A stretch of 64,000 bases of DNA, taken from NCBI GenBank assembly GCA_965247475.1, contig OZ252016.1:1736001-1800000 (forward strand). Direction: 5' to 3'. This document shows, piece after piece, positions 32,573 through 40,954 of the stretch. The position numbers were made by a program, and so were the translations under genes. The notes below the pieces were generated by a model. That model was not told the origin of the DNA and did not search any database. It worked only from the letters and a program-made list of their open reading frames with translations. The first letter of the stretch is position 1. Each line of letters opens with the position of its first letter. The stretch is from G965247475 sp965247475. GTDB taxonomy: Bacteria; Chloroflexota; UBA11872.

Positions 32573-33625
32573 GCGGTGCTGGCTTCCGGTGGCCGAGGAG
32601 TGACGGATGGGGATCGCTGTGAGACTCCTCGCCTGCGGCTCGGAATGAAACGAGGGTGCGCGCGATCCGTCAGACGGCGTGGTTGGGAACGAGACGGCGG
32701 CAGCGCTAGACCCCTCACTCCTTCGGCAAGCTCTAGCCCTCTCCCCCTCGACGGGGAGAGGGAACCTGGCCCGGTGCTGCTTGGTCAGGCGGCGCTGGCG
32801 AGTCTCGAGGCGCGCGGAGGCGCCGGCGATCAGTCGCCGCTTTGACGGAACCACGCGGTCGAGCACGAACCGGGCGAGGCCGAGCCACTGATCCGGTCGG
32901 AGCTCGGCCGGGTGTTGGTGCGGTTCGAATCCGAGATCGCGCGATAGGCGCCCAAGCTGGCGTGCCGTGAGCACGGGTCGGAGGGACTGTTTGAGCGTGC
33001 GACGGCCGCTCGAATAGGCGTAGGTCACGAGATCCGCGTAGACGGCTGCCGCGGCGGACTCGATCAGTGGGCGGCGCCGCCGCCGAAGTCGCAGGAACGC
33101 CGCATCGACCTTCGGGCGCGGTTCGAACTTGGTTCGCGGAATGTGGGCGAGCACTCGTATGTCCCAGCGCGGATTCATCAGGCAGGCGATCAGCGTGGAG
33201 CGTCGGTCGGGCGCGATGACGTATCGCTCGGCGGCCTCGCGCTGGACGATTAGATAGGCGTCCAACGGCGGATCGACGCCGCTGGTCAGCTTGGCCACCA
33301 CGTCGGCGGTGATGTTGAACGGCACGTTCGCAAAGACCTTGTAGGGCTCGCCCGGCAGTTGGGACTCCAGGAAGTCCGCCGCGCGCAGCGTTGCGGCGCC
33401 GGCCGTGCGAAGCGTGCGCTCGAGCGAGCGATGCAGACGCGAATCGACCTCGTAGGCGATGACGTGACGGCAGCGCGCAGCCAGCGGTTCGGTCAGCGCA
33501 CCTCGACCCGCCCCGATTTCCAGGACCAGGTCGTCGCTTGTTATCGAGGTCTTATCGAGGAGGTCGCGCGCGAGCCGCCTCGACCGAAGGAAGTTCTGGC
33601 CGTGTTCCGGTCTGCGACCTGACAC
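32525..33625 (-). CDS. rRNA adenine N6-methyltransferase, Erm/KsgA family
   Basis: The first 260 residues are a KsgA/Erm methyltransferase: GQNFLRSRR (9-17), the SAM site LEIGAGRGALT (35-45), the acidic YEVDSRL, the catalytic NVPF (100-103) and FEPRPKVDAAFLRL. The catalytic box is NVPF rather than the NLPY of KsgA, and the C-terminal domain is short. That favours an Erm-type 23S A2058 methyltransferase (macrolide-lincosamide-streptogramin resistance) over housekeeping RsmA, but I cannot exclude RsmA. The start is GTG at 33625. Residues from about 286 to 366 are encoded by intergenic repeats (D, then a B-like copy), so the original stop seems lost and the tail is probably not functional. Confidence 0.8.
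   Translation of the reverse strand: MSGRRPEHGQNFLRSRRLARDLLDKTSITSDDLVLEIGAGRGALTEPLAARCRHVIAYEVDSRLHRSLERTLRTAGAATLRAADFLESQLPGEPYKVFANVPFNITADVVAKLTSGVDPPLDAYLIVQREAAERYVIAPDRRSTLIACLMNPRWDIRVLAHIPRTKFEPRPKVDAAFLRLRRRRRPLIESAAAAVYADLVTYAYSSGRRTLKQSLRPVLTARQLGRLSRDLGFEPHQHPAELRPDQWLGLARFVLDRVVPSKRRLIAGASARLETRQRRLTKQHRARFPLPVEGERARACRRSEGSSAAAVSFPTTPSDGSRAPSFHSEPQARSLTAIPIRHSSATGSQHRFTRARPRLDSGSSRE
32695..32768. repeat. Dispersed repeat D, copy 1
   Basis: It contains CCCCTCACTCCTTCGGCAAGC and the hairpin CCCTCTCCCC-TCGA-CGGGGAGAGGG. A related copy lies at about 34417-34496, including the preceding GAGACGG-GGCAG part, and a hairpin-only version near 36408-36455. This copy is read through by the Erm-like frame. 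Confidence 0.6.
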
Positions 33626-33691
33626 GGCGAACCACCGCGCAGAAGCTCAAGGGTGTGGCCCTCATCGAGGTGCGCTGTCGAGCGAAGGCTA

Positions 33692-34294
33692 TCACCCCGG
33701 CGCGGCGTGCTCGATCAGGTCGGCCAGCAGGGCCTTGGCACCGCCCAGGATCGGCAGACCGTGGCCGGGCAGGAGGTTCTCGAACTCGTGGTCGAGCAGG
33801 TGCGCCAGCGACTGGTTTGGCGTGCGATGGCGGGTCGGGTGGGCGCCCAGCGCCTGGCCGGCAGGGGTCCACTTGGCGGTGGTGCCGAGCGCGTCGCCGA
33901 CGAAGAGCGTGCCGCCGTGCAGCGGCAAGAGCAGCGCCTGCTCGCCGACCGAACTGCCCGGAACGCCGATTGCGAGGAGATCGCACGGCAGCCGATCGCC
34001 ATCGCCGTAGGTGTGGAAGCAGTCGAGGTCCTCGATGTTGGGGGCAGAATCGGCCGGCACGTAGATCGGGGCCTCGGTGCGCTTTGCGAACAGGCGCGCC
34101 GAACGCTCGTGCGAGGCGTCGGTGATGATCACGGCGCGAAGGTCCCGAGCGTCCTCGATGGCGTGCAGACGGGAGCTCTCAACCGGATCGACCAGGACGC
34201 TCCCGGCGTCGGTCCGAACCCAGTAGGACTCGAGTGGGAACCAGTCGGGCCAGACGACCGTCCAGCGAAAGATACCGGGGAGGAGCTCGTGCAT
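33692..34294 (-). CDS. MBL-fold-like protein with degenerate metal site
   Basis: The 200-residue product looks like a metallo-beta-lactamase fold: ESYWVRTDAGSVLVDPV at the start, GTLFVGDALG in the middle and NLLPGHGLPIL near the end. The canonical HxHxDH metal motif is replaced by ITDASHERSA, so only one His of it survives. The protein may have lost hydrolase activity or bind a single metal. I chose ATG 34294 (MHELLPGIFRW), where homologues start; a GTG at 34366 would add 24 residues. It lies 66 bases downstream of the Erm-like start, in the same direction, so the two may be co-transcribed. Confidence 0.6.
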   Translation of the reverse strand: MHELLPGIFRWTVVWPDWFPLESYWVRTDAGSVLVDPVESSRLHAIEDARDLRAVIITDASHERSARLFAKRTEAPIYVPADSAPNIEDLDCFHTYGDGDRLPCDLLAIGVPGSSVGEQALLLPLHGGTLFVGDALGTTAKWTPAGQALGAHPTRHRTPNQSLAHLLDHEFENLLPGHGLPILGGAKALLADLIEHAAPG

Positions 34295-34416
34295 TGGCGG
34301 ATCGTAGACGAAACGCCCGGGCGTCGAAGTTCCTCGCACGTTCGGCAGGCTCGTCGCGGCGCTCACGATGACATGAGAGCGCGGCCGGGTGGCCCGTAGA
34401 ACGACATGGTCGCGGA

Positions 34417-34496
34417 GGAGACGGTGGCAGTACTGGACCCCTCACTCCTTCGGAAGCTCACGACGGGCGCTAGCCCTCTCCCCAGCGCGAGAGGGA
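34417..34496. repeat. Dispersed repeat D, copy 2
   Basis: GACGGTGGCAGTACTGGACC, then CCTCACTCCTTCGG and a CCCTCTCCCC/GAGAGGG hairpin repeat the sequence at 32695-32768, with a 12-base insertion before the hairpin. It lies between two minus-strand genes. Confidence 0.55.
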
Positions 34497-34505
34497 ACTC
34501 GCCGG

Positions 34506-34546
34506 CCCCGGGGGCCATGGGATTCTTCGCTTCGCTCAGAATGACA
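34506..34546. repeat. Dispersed repeat A, copy 2
   Basis: CCCGGGGGCCATGGGATTCTTCGC, then TTCGCTCAGAATGACAGG matches the repeat A consensus seen at 182-230 and further right. It directly follows repeat D, so composite repeat clusters form here. Confidence 0.6.
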
Positions 34547-34574
34547 GGAGGGCGCGGCGGGACGCTCGTTACGG

Positions 34575-36320
34575 TCAGTCGCCCTCGTAGATGCGCTCGC
34601 CGCGGTGCAGGCGGTAGGCGATCCGGAACGTCTGACCCTGCGAACGCACCGTCGGGGCGTGGGCGGCCAGATAGCGTGCGGCGGCGACCAGCACGTGGAC
34701 ATCGCGCCCGGCGCCGCGCGCCTCGTCGCTCTGGCGAAAGGCCGCCTCGATCATCTGGATCGTGTGGAAATCGCGGTCCTCGCGCAGCAGCAGTGCGCCC
34801 AGCGTCGCGCGCAGCTGGTCCCGGCCGCCGCCGGCGTGCAGGTAGCGCGCAACCAGCTCGCCGGCCTCGTCGACCTGTTGCTGACGATCGAGCAGAGCGG
34901 GCAGCTCGGCCAGCAAGGCGTCCGGATCGTCGGCGACATCGCGCGGCTCCGGGATTCGCGCGGGCGGCACGTTGAGAAAGCGATCGAGGTACACGCTCAT
35001 CGCGGCGTCGAAGACGCCTCGCAGCAGCTCGGCCGACGGTGCGCGCCGGAGCCCCTGGTGCACGGCGTTGGCGAACGTGAACGTGTGCAGCGCGGTGTCC
35101 CAATCGCCGAACTCGTTGCTGGTGTGGAAGCACGCGATGCGCAGGGCCGCCGCGTAGGCCACGGTGCCCGCTAGCTCGACTTTCCCGGCGCCGTCTTGCA
35201 AGGCGTTCAGCAACGAGCTCGCGATCGCGTCGGGACCCTCGCCGAGCAGGACCGTCACCAGGGCATCCTGCCCGTCCCAACCGCCGCGCCGAGCGCGCCC
35301 CTGTTCGAGCACCGCGGGCAGCTGGTCGAAGGCCCGCGCCAGGATCTCGATCAAGTCGTCGGGGCTGCGCCAGGTGTTGGACTCTTCCATTCGCCTGGCG
35401 GAGGCGTAGCCGGCGGCAAGCGATCCGAGTACCCGCTCGGCCTGCTCCCAGCCGGCGGAATCCAGGGCCTCGAGCGCCTTGTTGGTGAAGTCGAGCGCAT
35501 GACCGGTGGCGATGTAGCGGTGATCGGTGGCGGCCGCGAACAGCATGTCGGCCATCTGGCGGTGGTCGGCGCCGCCGCGCACCGCCGAGACGATGCAGCG
35601 CTCGGCCCCATCCGCGTCGCGCACCTCGACGAACCGCCGGAACCAGCGCTTGAGCGTCGCGAAGCCGGCCTCCAGCCGGGGGAGCGGCTGCAGCTCGAAC
35701 CGCGGCGCCTCGCCGGACGAGTCGGCCGCGACGTTCGCCAGCCCATGGAAGAGAGCGCGGGCATGGTCGTCCGCGCCGAGATGGGGCAAGAGATTCCGCA
35801 TGCAGGTGAGCACCGTCAGGCCCGGTCCCCACCCATCCCGACGGTATCGAGTACCGAACTCCAGGCCCGTGCGGAACGGCTCGCGCGCCGCCTCGCCGTC
35901 CGCCCGATCCAGCTGGCCGATGACGGACTTGGCGATCACGAGTGAGAGACCTCGCTCCAGGCCGTCGCGCAGACGCCGCCGGTGGCGGCCGCGCTGATCG
36001 ACGCGCGGCGCGAGGTCGATCCATATCTCGCCGTCTCGAATCTCGACCGGGAACGACGTCGCGTCGTCGGCGAAGAGATCGAAGGTGCCGCCGCTGGCGA
36101 GATCGAAGCGCGCGTGGTGCCAGTGGCAGGTGAGGATTCCGTCACGCACCGTCCCGCGATCGAGCGGGAACCCCATGTGCGGGCACCGATTGTCTACGGC
36201 ATACACCGCATCGCCGGCTCGGAACAGCGCGAGGTTGTGGCCATCCACGCGGGCGGACAGGCAGCCGCCCTCCTGGAGGTCGGCCAAGCTCGCGGCGCGC
36301 ACGAAGGTCTCGGTGGCCAT
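34575..36320 (-). CDS. Rieske [2Fe-2S] protein fused to a large helical domain
   Basis: Residues 1-105 are a Rieske domain with both ligand pairs: CPHMG (Cys46, His48) and CHWHHARFDL (Cys65, His68). The remaining 470 residues are mostly alpha-helical and conserved-looking, with IACFHTSNEFGDWDTALHTFTFANAVH, LFAAATDHRYIATGHALDFTNKALE and DFHTIQMIEAAFRQ. These His/Asp/Glu clusters resemble the questin-oxidase-like family, so a Rieske-coupled oxygenase or oxidoreductase is possible; that is inference. No signal peptide or membrane segment is seen. It is transcribed alone between two repeat-containing gaps. Confidence 0.75.
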   Translation of the reverse strand: MATETFVRAASLADLQEGGCLSARVDGHNLALFRAGDAVYAVDNRCPHMGFPLDRGTVRDGILTCHWHHARFDLASGGTFDLFADDATSFPVEIRDGEIWIDLAPRVDQRGRHRRRLRDGLERGLSLVIAKSVIGQLDRADGEAAREPFRTGLEFGTRYRRDGWGPGLTVLTCMRNLLPHLGADDHARALFHGLANVAADSSGEAPRFELQPLPRLEAGFATLKRWFRRFVEVRDADGAERCIVSAVRGGADHRQMADMLFAAATDHRYIATGHALDFTNKALEALDSAGWEQAERVLGSLAAGYASARRMEESNTWRSPDDLIEILARAFDQLPAVLEQGRARRGGWDGQDALVTVLLGEGPDAIASSLLNALQDGAGKVELAGTVAYAAALRIACFHTSNEFGDWDTALHTFTFANAVHQGLRRAPSAELLRGVFDAAMSVYLDRFLNVPPARIPEPRDVADDPDALLAELPALLDRQQQVDEAGELVARYLHAGGGRDQLRATLGALLLREDRDFHTIQMIEAAFRQSDEARGAGRDVHVLVAAARYLAAHAPTVRSQGQTFRIAYRLHRGERIYEGD

Positions 36321-36407
36321 GCCAACTTCCCCTGCCTAGAAGGGCCGCGCTCCGCTGCGGCGTGCAGCCGATGGCGCGCCGTCCCCGAATCTCATGCCAG
36401 CCGTCAC

Positions 36408-36455
36408 TTTCGCCCCCCTCACTCTGTCCCTCTCCCTCGATGGAGAGGGAGCTTT
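36408..36455. repeat. Hairpin repeat related to repeat D, copy 3
   Basis: CCCCCTCACTCTGTCCCTCTCCC and a CTCCCTC-GATG-GAGAGGGAG hairpin lie between the kamA and Rieske-fusion genes. The hairpin could end kamA transcription. Confidence 0.5.
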
Positions 36456-36500
36456 GCATGTGCGCCCGTCGCTACATCTCGGGAAGAGGCCACCCTTTGG

Positions 36501-37664
36501 CTACTCGCGGAACTCCGGGACGATGTCGAGATCAATGTCGTCGATCGCGGCGGCCGAGGCGGCGCTCGCAGCGCGGTCCTGCGAATAGCCGGCGGTCGGG
36601 TACTCGAACACCTTGTCCTCGTAGTTGCGCAGGACGATCTTCTCGTCGGTGAGCTCGACGATGCGATCGGGCGTGACCGGGATCTTGCCGCCGCCGCCGG
36701 GCGCGTCGATCACGTAGGTGGGCACGCCAAACCCCGTGGTGTGGCCCTGGAGCGCCTTGATGATCTCGAGCCCCTTCTGGACCGTGGTGCGGAAGTAGTC
36801 GGTGCCCTTCACCAGGTCGGCTTGGTAGATGTAGTAGGGCTTGACGCGGGCCTTGAGCAGCCCGTGGACCAGCTCCTTCATGACCTCCGGGTCGTCGTTG
36901 ACGCCGCGCAGCAGGACCGTCTGGCAGCCGACCGGGATTCCGTGGTCGACGAGCATCCCGCAGGCGCGCACGGCCTCGGGCGTGAGCTCGCGCGGATGGT
37001 TGAAGTGGGTGTTGACGTAGAAGGGGTGGTGGCGCGCGAGCATCCGGCAGAGCTCGGGCGTGATGCGGGCGGGATTGACGCACGGGATCTTGGTGCCGAT
37101 GCGGATCAGCTCGACGTGCGGGATGGCATGCAGACGGCTCACGATCCATTCGAGCGACGCGTCGGTGAGCGTGAGCGGGTCGCCGCCGCTGAGCAAGACA
37201 TCCCTGATCTCCGGGTGCTCCGCGATGTAGTCGATGGCGGCTTGAAGCTCATTGGGCGGCGGCACCGGGAACTTGCCCACCTTGCGCTTGCGGGTGCAGA
37301 AGCGGCAGTACATCGCGCAGGTGTGGGTGACGACGAACAGCACGCGGTCCGGATACCGATGCGTGAGGTGCTTGACCGGCATGTGCTCTTCTTCATCGAG
37401 CGGGTCGTCCTCGAGGAAGTTGGGATTCTCGAACTCGCGGGCGTCCGGCATCTGCTGGAGGAAGATCGGGTCGCTGGGATCCCACTTCTCGATCAGGCTC
37501 AGGTAGTACGGCGTGGTGAAGAACGGGTACTCCTTCGCGATCGCCTCGAGCCGGGTGTACTGCTCTTCGGTGAGATCCGGGATCTCGCGGACGTCGCGGA
37601 CGCCGGTGGCGAGCTGCTCCGACCACTCCGGCCGCTGGTACTCGGGCGCCTGGGGTGTGCTCAT
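36501..37664 (-). CDS. kamA: Lysine 2,3-aminomutase family radical SAM enzyme
   Basis: The 387-residue product has the radical SAM cluster motif CAMYCRFC (Cys116, Cys120, Cys123) followed by TRKRKVG, and LLSGGDPL for SAM binding. The PLP-binding region lies near the C-terminus, and typical KamA stretches include YPDRVLFVVTHTC and FDPSDP-like PSDPIFLQQMPD. Lysine 2,3-aminomutase turns L-lysine into beta-lysine, used in lysine degradation or as an osmolyte precursor. No acetyltransferase (ablB) or other lysine-fermentation gene is adjacent, so the physiological role is open. It needs Fe-S clusters, which the suf operon about 2.5 kb away would supply. It is divergent from the propeller gene. Confidence 0.9.
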   Translation of the reverse strand: MSTPQAPEYQRPEWSEQLATGVRDVREIPDLTEEQYTRLEAIAKEYPFFTTPYYLSLIEKWDPSDPIFLQQMPDAREFENPNFLEDDPLDEEEHMPVKHLTHRYPDRVLFVVTHTCAMYCRFCTRKRKVGKFPVPPPNELQAAIDYIAEHPEIRDVLLSGGDPLTLTDASLEWIVSRLHAIPHVELIRIGTKIPCVNPARITPELCRMLARHHPFYVNTHFNHPRELTPEAVRACGMLVDHGIPVGCQTVLLRGVNDDPEVMKELVHGLLKARVKPYYIYQADLVKGTDYFRTTVQKGLEIIKALQGHTTGFGVPTYVIDAPGGGGKIPVTPDRIVELTDEKIVLRNYEDKVFEYPTAGYSQDRAASAASAAAIDDIDLDIVPEFRE

Positions 37665-37791
37665 GCCCCGAGCCTAAAGTATCCGAGCGGCGTTTCAGAG
37701 CGCATGCGCCGCCTCGTGGGCGTCGACCCGGCGCGGAAGGACCACGGATCCAGTGGCACGGTCACGCCCATACGCAGGACGGAGAGAGTCG

Positions 37792-39366
37792 ATGGCCGAG
37801 CTGGATTCCACCGAGCTGCACATCCGCGACACGCCGCAGCACTTCTTTGACACCGGGATGGTCGAGGAGATCCAGAACATCACCCGGACGGTTCACTCGC
37901 CCGAGATGTTCGAAGGCAATCCGATCATCGTGCAGGACAAGCCCTGGGAGCACTGGGTCAACCTGCACGCCGACGACTACAAGGTCTGGCGTGACGACGA
38001 CGGCGGCTTCCACTGCCTGTACACCGACTTCAACATCGATCGCGACAAGCTCGCGCGCGAGGGCGGCACGGTCATCGACTGGGACATCAGCCGCTTTCGC
38101 GTGTGCTACGCGCGGTCCGATGACGGCATTGCCTGGGAGAAGCCGCCCATGGGGATCGTCCGCGAGGACGGGCACGACACCAACATCGTGCTCGGCGACG
38201 AAAGCTACGGGAACGTCTGGGGCGTGGCGTCGCTCGACGATCCGCTCGAGACGGACCCGGCGCGCCGGTACAAGGCCATCTACGAGATCGGGCCGCCCGG
38301 GTTTCGCGTCGCCGACGAGCTCCCGGGCGCGAATGTGCGTCGCGCGCACTCGCCGGACGGGATTCACTGGACGCCGTACGACGACCCGCCGATGTTCGAA
38401 GGCCTAGGCGCGCGCCAGGGCGACAGCATCTATCCGTTCTTCGACCCGGCGACGCGTACCTATCTGATCCTGACCCGGCACCCGTTGATGGAGCTGGCGC
38501 CGCGGCCGCGCGTGGGGCTGGTGGAGGAAGCGTTGGGCGGCGGATCGACCACCGATCCGACGTTTGGGATTCCCAAGCGGCGGGGGATGCGCTGCGTGTT
38601 CCTTTCCGAGAGCCGTGATTTCCAGCACTGGAGCGAGCCGCGTCTGGCGCTGGCACCGGACCCGGAACTGGACAACCTGGACGACTCGTTCTACAGCATG
38701 CGGCCCTACCGGCTCGGGAGCCATTGGGTCGGCTTCCTTGGGGTGCTCAACATGGTCACCAGCACGCTGTTCCCGCAGCTCGCGCACAGCCGCGACGGCC
38801 GCAGCTGGAACCGGCTGGCGCCGACGCATCCATGGATCGGCAGCGGGGGCGAGGGGTCCTTCTACGAACACGTCGCCGCGGCCCCGCACATGGTCGACGT
38901 TGGCGACGAGTCGTGGCTGTACTTCGGCGGCGTGGGCGGCATAAGCGCCCAGCGCCGAGACCCCTACGCGCTCGGCCTGGGCAAGCTCCGGCGCCATGGC
39001 TTGGTCTCGGTGGGCGCGAACGCCTTCCACGAAGGCATGCTGCTCACGGAGGCCTTCATGGCCGCCGGCGACCAGCTGATCGTCAATGCCGTCTGCCGAC
39101 CCGGCGGCTATCTCCGAGTCGAGGTGACCGACGTGCAGTACCAGGTGCTGCCGGGCCGCTCGGCCGCGGACTGCGACGTGTTCACGGGTGACGATGTGGC
39201 GCACGTGGTGACCTGGGGCGGCGACAGCACGGTCCCGCTGCCGACCGGTATCGATTCGGGCACGGTCTACACGACCTTCATCCCGCATCGACATCTGCGC
39301 TTCATCATGCGCGACGCCGAGTTGTACTCGTTCCAGATCGTGGAATCAGGCGGGGCGCAGGCGTAG
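37792..39366 (+). CDS. Five-bladed beta-propeller protein, glycosyl-hydrolase-like, function unknown
   Basis: The 524-residue product contains repeats like YARSDDGIAWEKPPMGIV and RAHSPDGIHWTPYDDPPMF, with HSRDGRSWNRLAPTHPW further on. These are the S-x-D-G-x-x-W blades found in GH32/43/62-type five-bladed propellers. The acidic residues of a known catalytic triad cannot be placed by eye, so the activity is open: sugar hydrolase, phosphorylase or plain scaffold. No signal peptide is seen. The ATG at 37792 has GGAG 7 bases upstream; the frame is open 39 bases further, but without a better site. Confidence 0.7.
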   Translation: MAELDSTELHIRDTPQHFFDTGMVEEIQNITRTVHSPEMFEGNPIIVQDKPWEHWVNLHADDYKVWRDDDGGFHCLYTDFNIDRDKLAREGGTVIDWDISRFRVCYARSDDGIAWEKPPMGIVREDGHDTNIVLGDESYGNVWGVASLDDPLETDPARRYKAIYEIGPPGFRVADELPGANVRRAHSPDGIHWTPYDDPPMFEGLGARQGDSIYPFFDPATRTYLILTRHPLMELAPRPRVGLVEEALGGGSTTDPTFGIPKRRGMRCVFLSESRDFQHWSEPRLALAPDPELDNLDDSFYSMRPYRLGSHWVGFLGVLNMVTSTLFPQLAHSRDGRSWNRLAPTHPWIGSGGEGSFYEHVAAAPHMVDVGDESWLYFGGVGGISAQRRDPYALGLGKLRRHGLVSVGANAFHEGMLLTEAFMAAGDQLIVNAVCRPGGYLRVEVTDVQYQVLPGRSAADCDVFTGDDVAHVVTWGGDSTVPLPTGIDSGTVYTTFIPHRHLRFIMRDAELYSFQIVESGGAQA

Positions 39367-39485
39367 CGTCTTCGTTCCCAGCCGGGAACGGCGCGTCGAA
39401 CCCGGATTCGTTCCTCGGGGGTGTGGGGCAACGGGTCGTCGGCTGCTCAGAGGGACGGGCCTTCGACGGGCTCAGGACGCGCCTT

Positions 39486-39532
39486 CGCCGGTCCGGTGGC
39501 CATGAGATTCCTCGCTCCGCGCGGAATGACAA
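39486..39532. repeat. Dispersed repeat A, copy 3
   Basis: CGCCGGTCCGGTGGCCATGAGATT, then CCTCGCTCCGCGCGGAATGACA. It lies between convergent genes (propeller and TfoX-N). Confidence 0.65.
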
Positions 39533-39569
39533 TGGAGATAGGCGGCTGCGCGGCAGCCCGCAGCGCGCG

Positions 39570-39899
39570 CTACTTGGCGGGCAGCGAGAGGGCGAAGCGC
39601 GCGCCACGATCGACCCACTCGCTCAGCGCGTCGTCAGATTCGAAGCCGTCGGCGCCAACCATGACCCAGCCCTTCATGGGCCGGCCGGAGGAATCGAAGA
39701 CGCGAGCGTGGGGCCGGTCCAGGGCCGTGTCGTAAGCCTCGGGTCCGACCCGCGCGATCAGCTCATCGCCCAGCACCCCGACCGACATGTTGCCCCGCAG
39801 CATGAACCCGATGCCCCCGAACATCTCGCGTTCGGTCAACACGGGCCGATCGGCCAGCAGCTCCCGCAGACGCTGCGCCAGGCCCTTGTCATACGCCAT
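39570..39899 (-). CDS. TfoX N-terminal domain protein
   Basis: The 109-residue product is a stand-alone TfoX_N domain: MAYDKGLAQRLRELLADRP, then EREMFGGIGFMLRGNMSVGV and PMKGWVMVGADGF. The Proteobacterial TfoX is a competence regulator, but single-domain versions are widespread and of unknown role. ATG 39899 fits the domain start; the longer frame upstream runs across the suf 5' region. It is divergent from sufC with a 284-bp gap between starts. Confidence 0.82.
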   Translation of the reverse strand: MAYDKGLAQRLRELLADRPVLTEREMFGGIGFMLRGNMSVGVLGDELIARVGPEAYDTALDRPHARVFDSSGRPMKGWVMVGADGFESDDALSEWVDRGARFALSLPAK

Positions 39900-40183
39900 G
39901 GAACGGGTTGGTCCTTTGACGGCGGCGGCGCCGTCGCCGTTGCTCGACCGGGGACGCACTATGTCGCGGTTCGGGCGTCCGGCGGAACGGCCGGTCAATC
40001 CTGCCGGGCAGTTTTTGCAGAATGTTCTGGAAATATTGGGGCGGTACGGGCGGCATGATAGGTTTGAATGCAGCCTCAGAGGTGGTCGTCCGGGGGGGCC
40101 GTAGTGCGACCCCCGCGATCCCGAGCGGCGCACACGATACTGAGAATGGGCGCAGGCCCGCCACGCACCATGCCGGAGAGCCA

Positions 40184-40951
40184 GTGAGCACTGTTGACGC
40201 GCTGACCATCGAAGACCTCCACGTGAGCGTGGGCGGCACCGCAATCCTCGACGGCGTCTCGCTGACGGTGCCGACGGGCGAGGTGCACGCGCTGATGGGG
40301 CCGAACGGCTCCGGCAAGAGCACGCTGGCCAACGCATTGATGGGGCATCCGGCGTACGAGGTCACGCGGGGCCGCGTGAGCTTCAAGGGTCAGGATGTGC
40401 TGGAGCTGGCAACCCACGAGCGCGCCAAGCTCGGCCTGTTCATGGCCTTCCAGTACCCGTCCGAGATACCCGGGGTGCGGGTGGCGAGCTTCCTGCGGAT
40501 GGCGCTGAACGCGCGTCGCGAGGACGAGATCGCGGTGATGGAGTTCCACAAGCTCCTGCGGGAAAGGATGCAGGCCCTCAAGATGGACCCGTCGTTTGCG
40601 CAGCGATTCCTCAACGAGGGTTTCTCGGGGGGCGAGAAGAAGCGCAACGAGATCCTGCAGCTCGCGGTGCTGCGACCGGAACTTGCAATCCTCGACGAGA
40701 CGGACTCAGGGTTGGACATTGACGCGCTCCGCATCGTCGCGGACGGGGTCAACAGCTTGCGCGGACCGGATCTCGGGGTGCTGGTGATCACGCACTACCA
40801 GCGGCTGCTGAACCACATCGTGCCGGACGTGGTGCACGTGATGATGGATGGACGGATCGTCGAGTCGGGCGGCAGGGAGCTGGCGCTCAAACTCGAAGCC
40901 GACGGTTATGAGTCATTCGCGTCCGTCGCGGTCGCGAGCCAGGAGGCGTAA
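40184..40951 (+). CDS. sufC: Fe-S cluster assembly ATPase SufC
   Basis: SufC is the ATPase of the SufBCD scaffold complex. Walker A GPNGSGKST is at residues 39-47, the signature is FSGGEKKRNEI and Walker B LAILDETDSGLDID, all SufC-specific. Start GTG 40184 has GGAGAG 5 bases upstream; the frame is open further but shadows the upstream region. It opens the suf operon and is followed by sufB after 3 bases. I could not find a clear regulator gene or binding site in the 284-bp upstream gap. Confidence 0.95.
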   Translation: MSTVDALTIEDLHVSVGGTAILDGVSLTVPTGEVHALMGPNGSGKSTLANALMGHPAYEVTRGRVSFKGQDVLELATHERAKLGLFMAFQYPSEIPGVRVASFLRMALNARREDEIAVMEFHKLLRERMQALKMDPSFAQRFLNEGFSGGEKKRNEILQLAVLRPELAILDETDSGLDIDALRIVADGVNSLRGPDLGVLVITHYQRLLNHIVPDVVHVMMDGRIVESGGRELALKLEADGYESFASVAVASQEA

Positions 40952-40954
40952 CGA

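Noticed and set aside
40000..40030. Intrinsic terminator before sufC (CTGCCGGGCAGTTTTTG)
   Set aside because: The stem is only four base pairs with a 3-base loop; too weak to call, although the T-tract is real.
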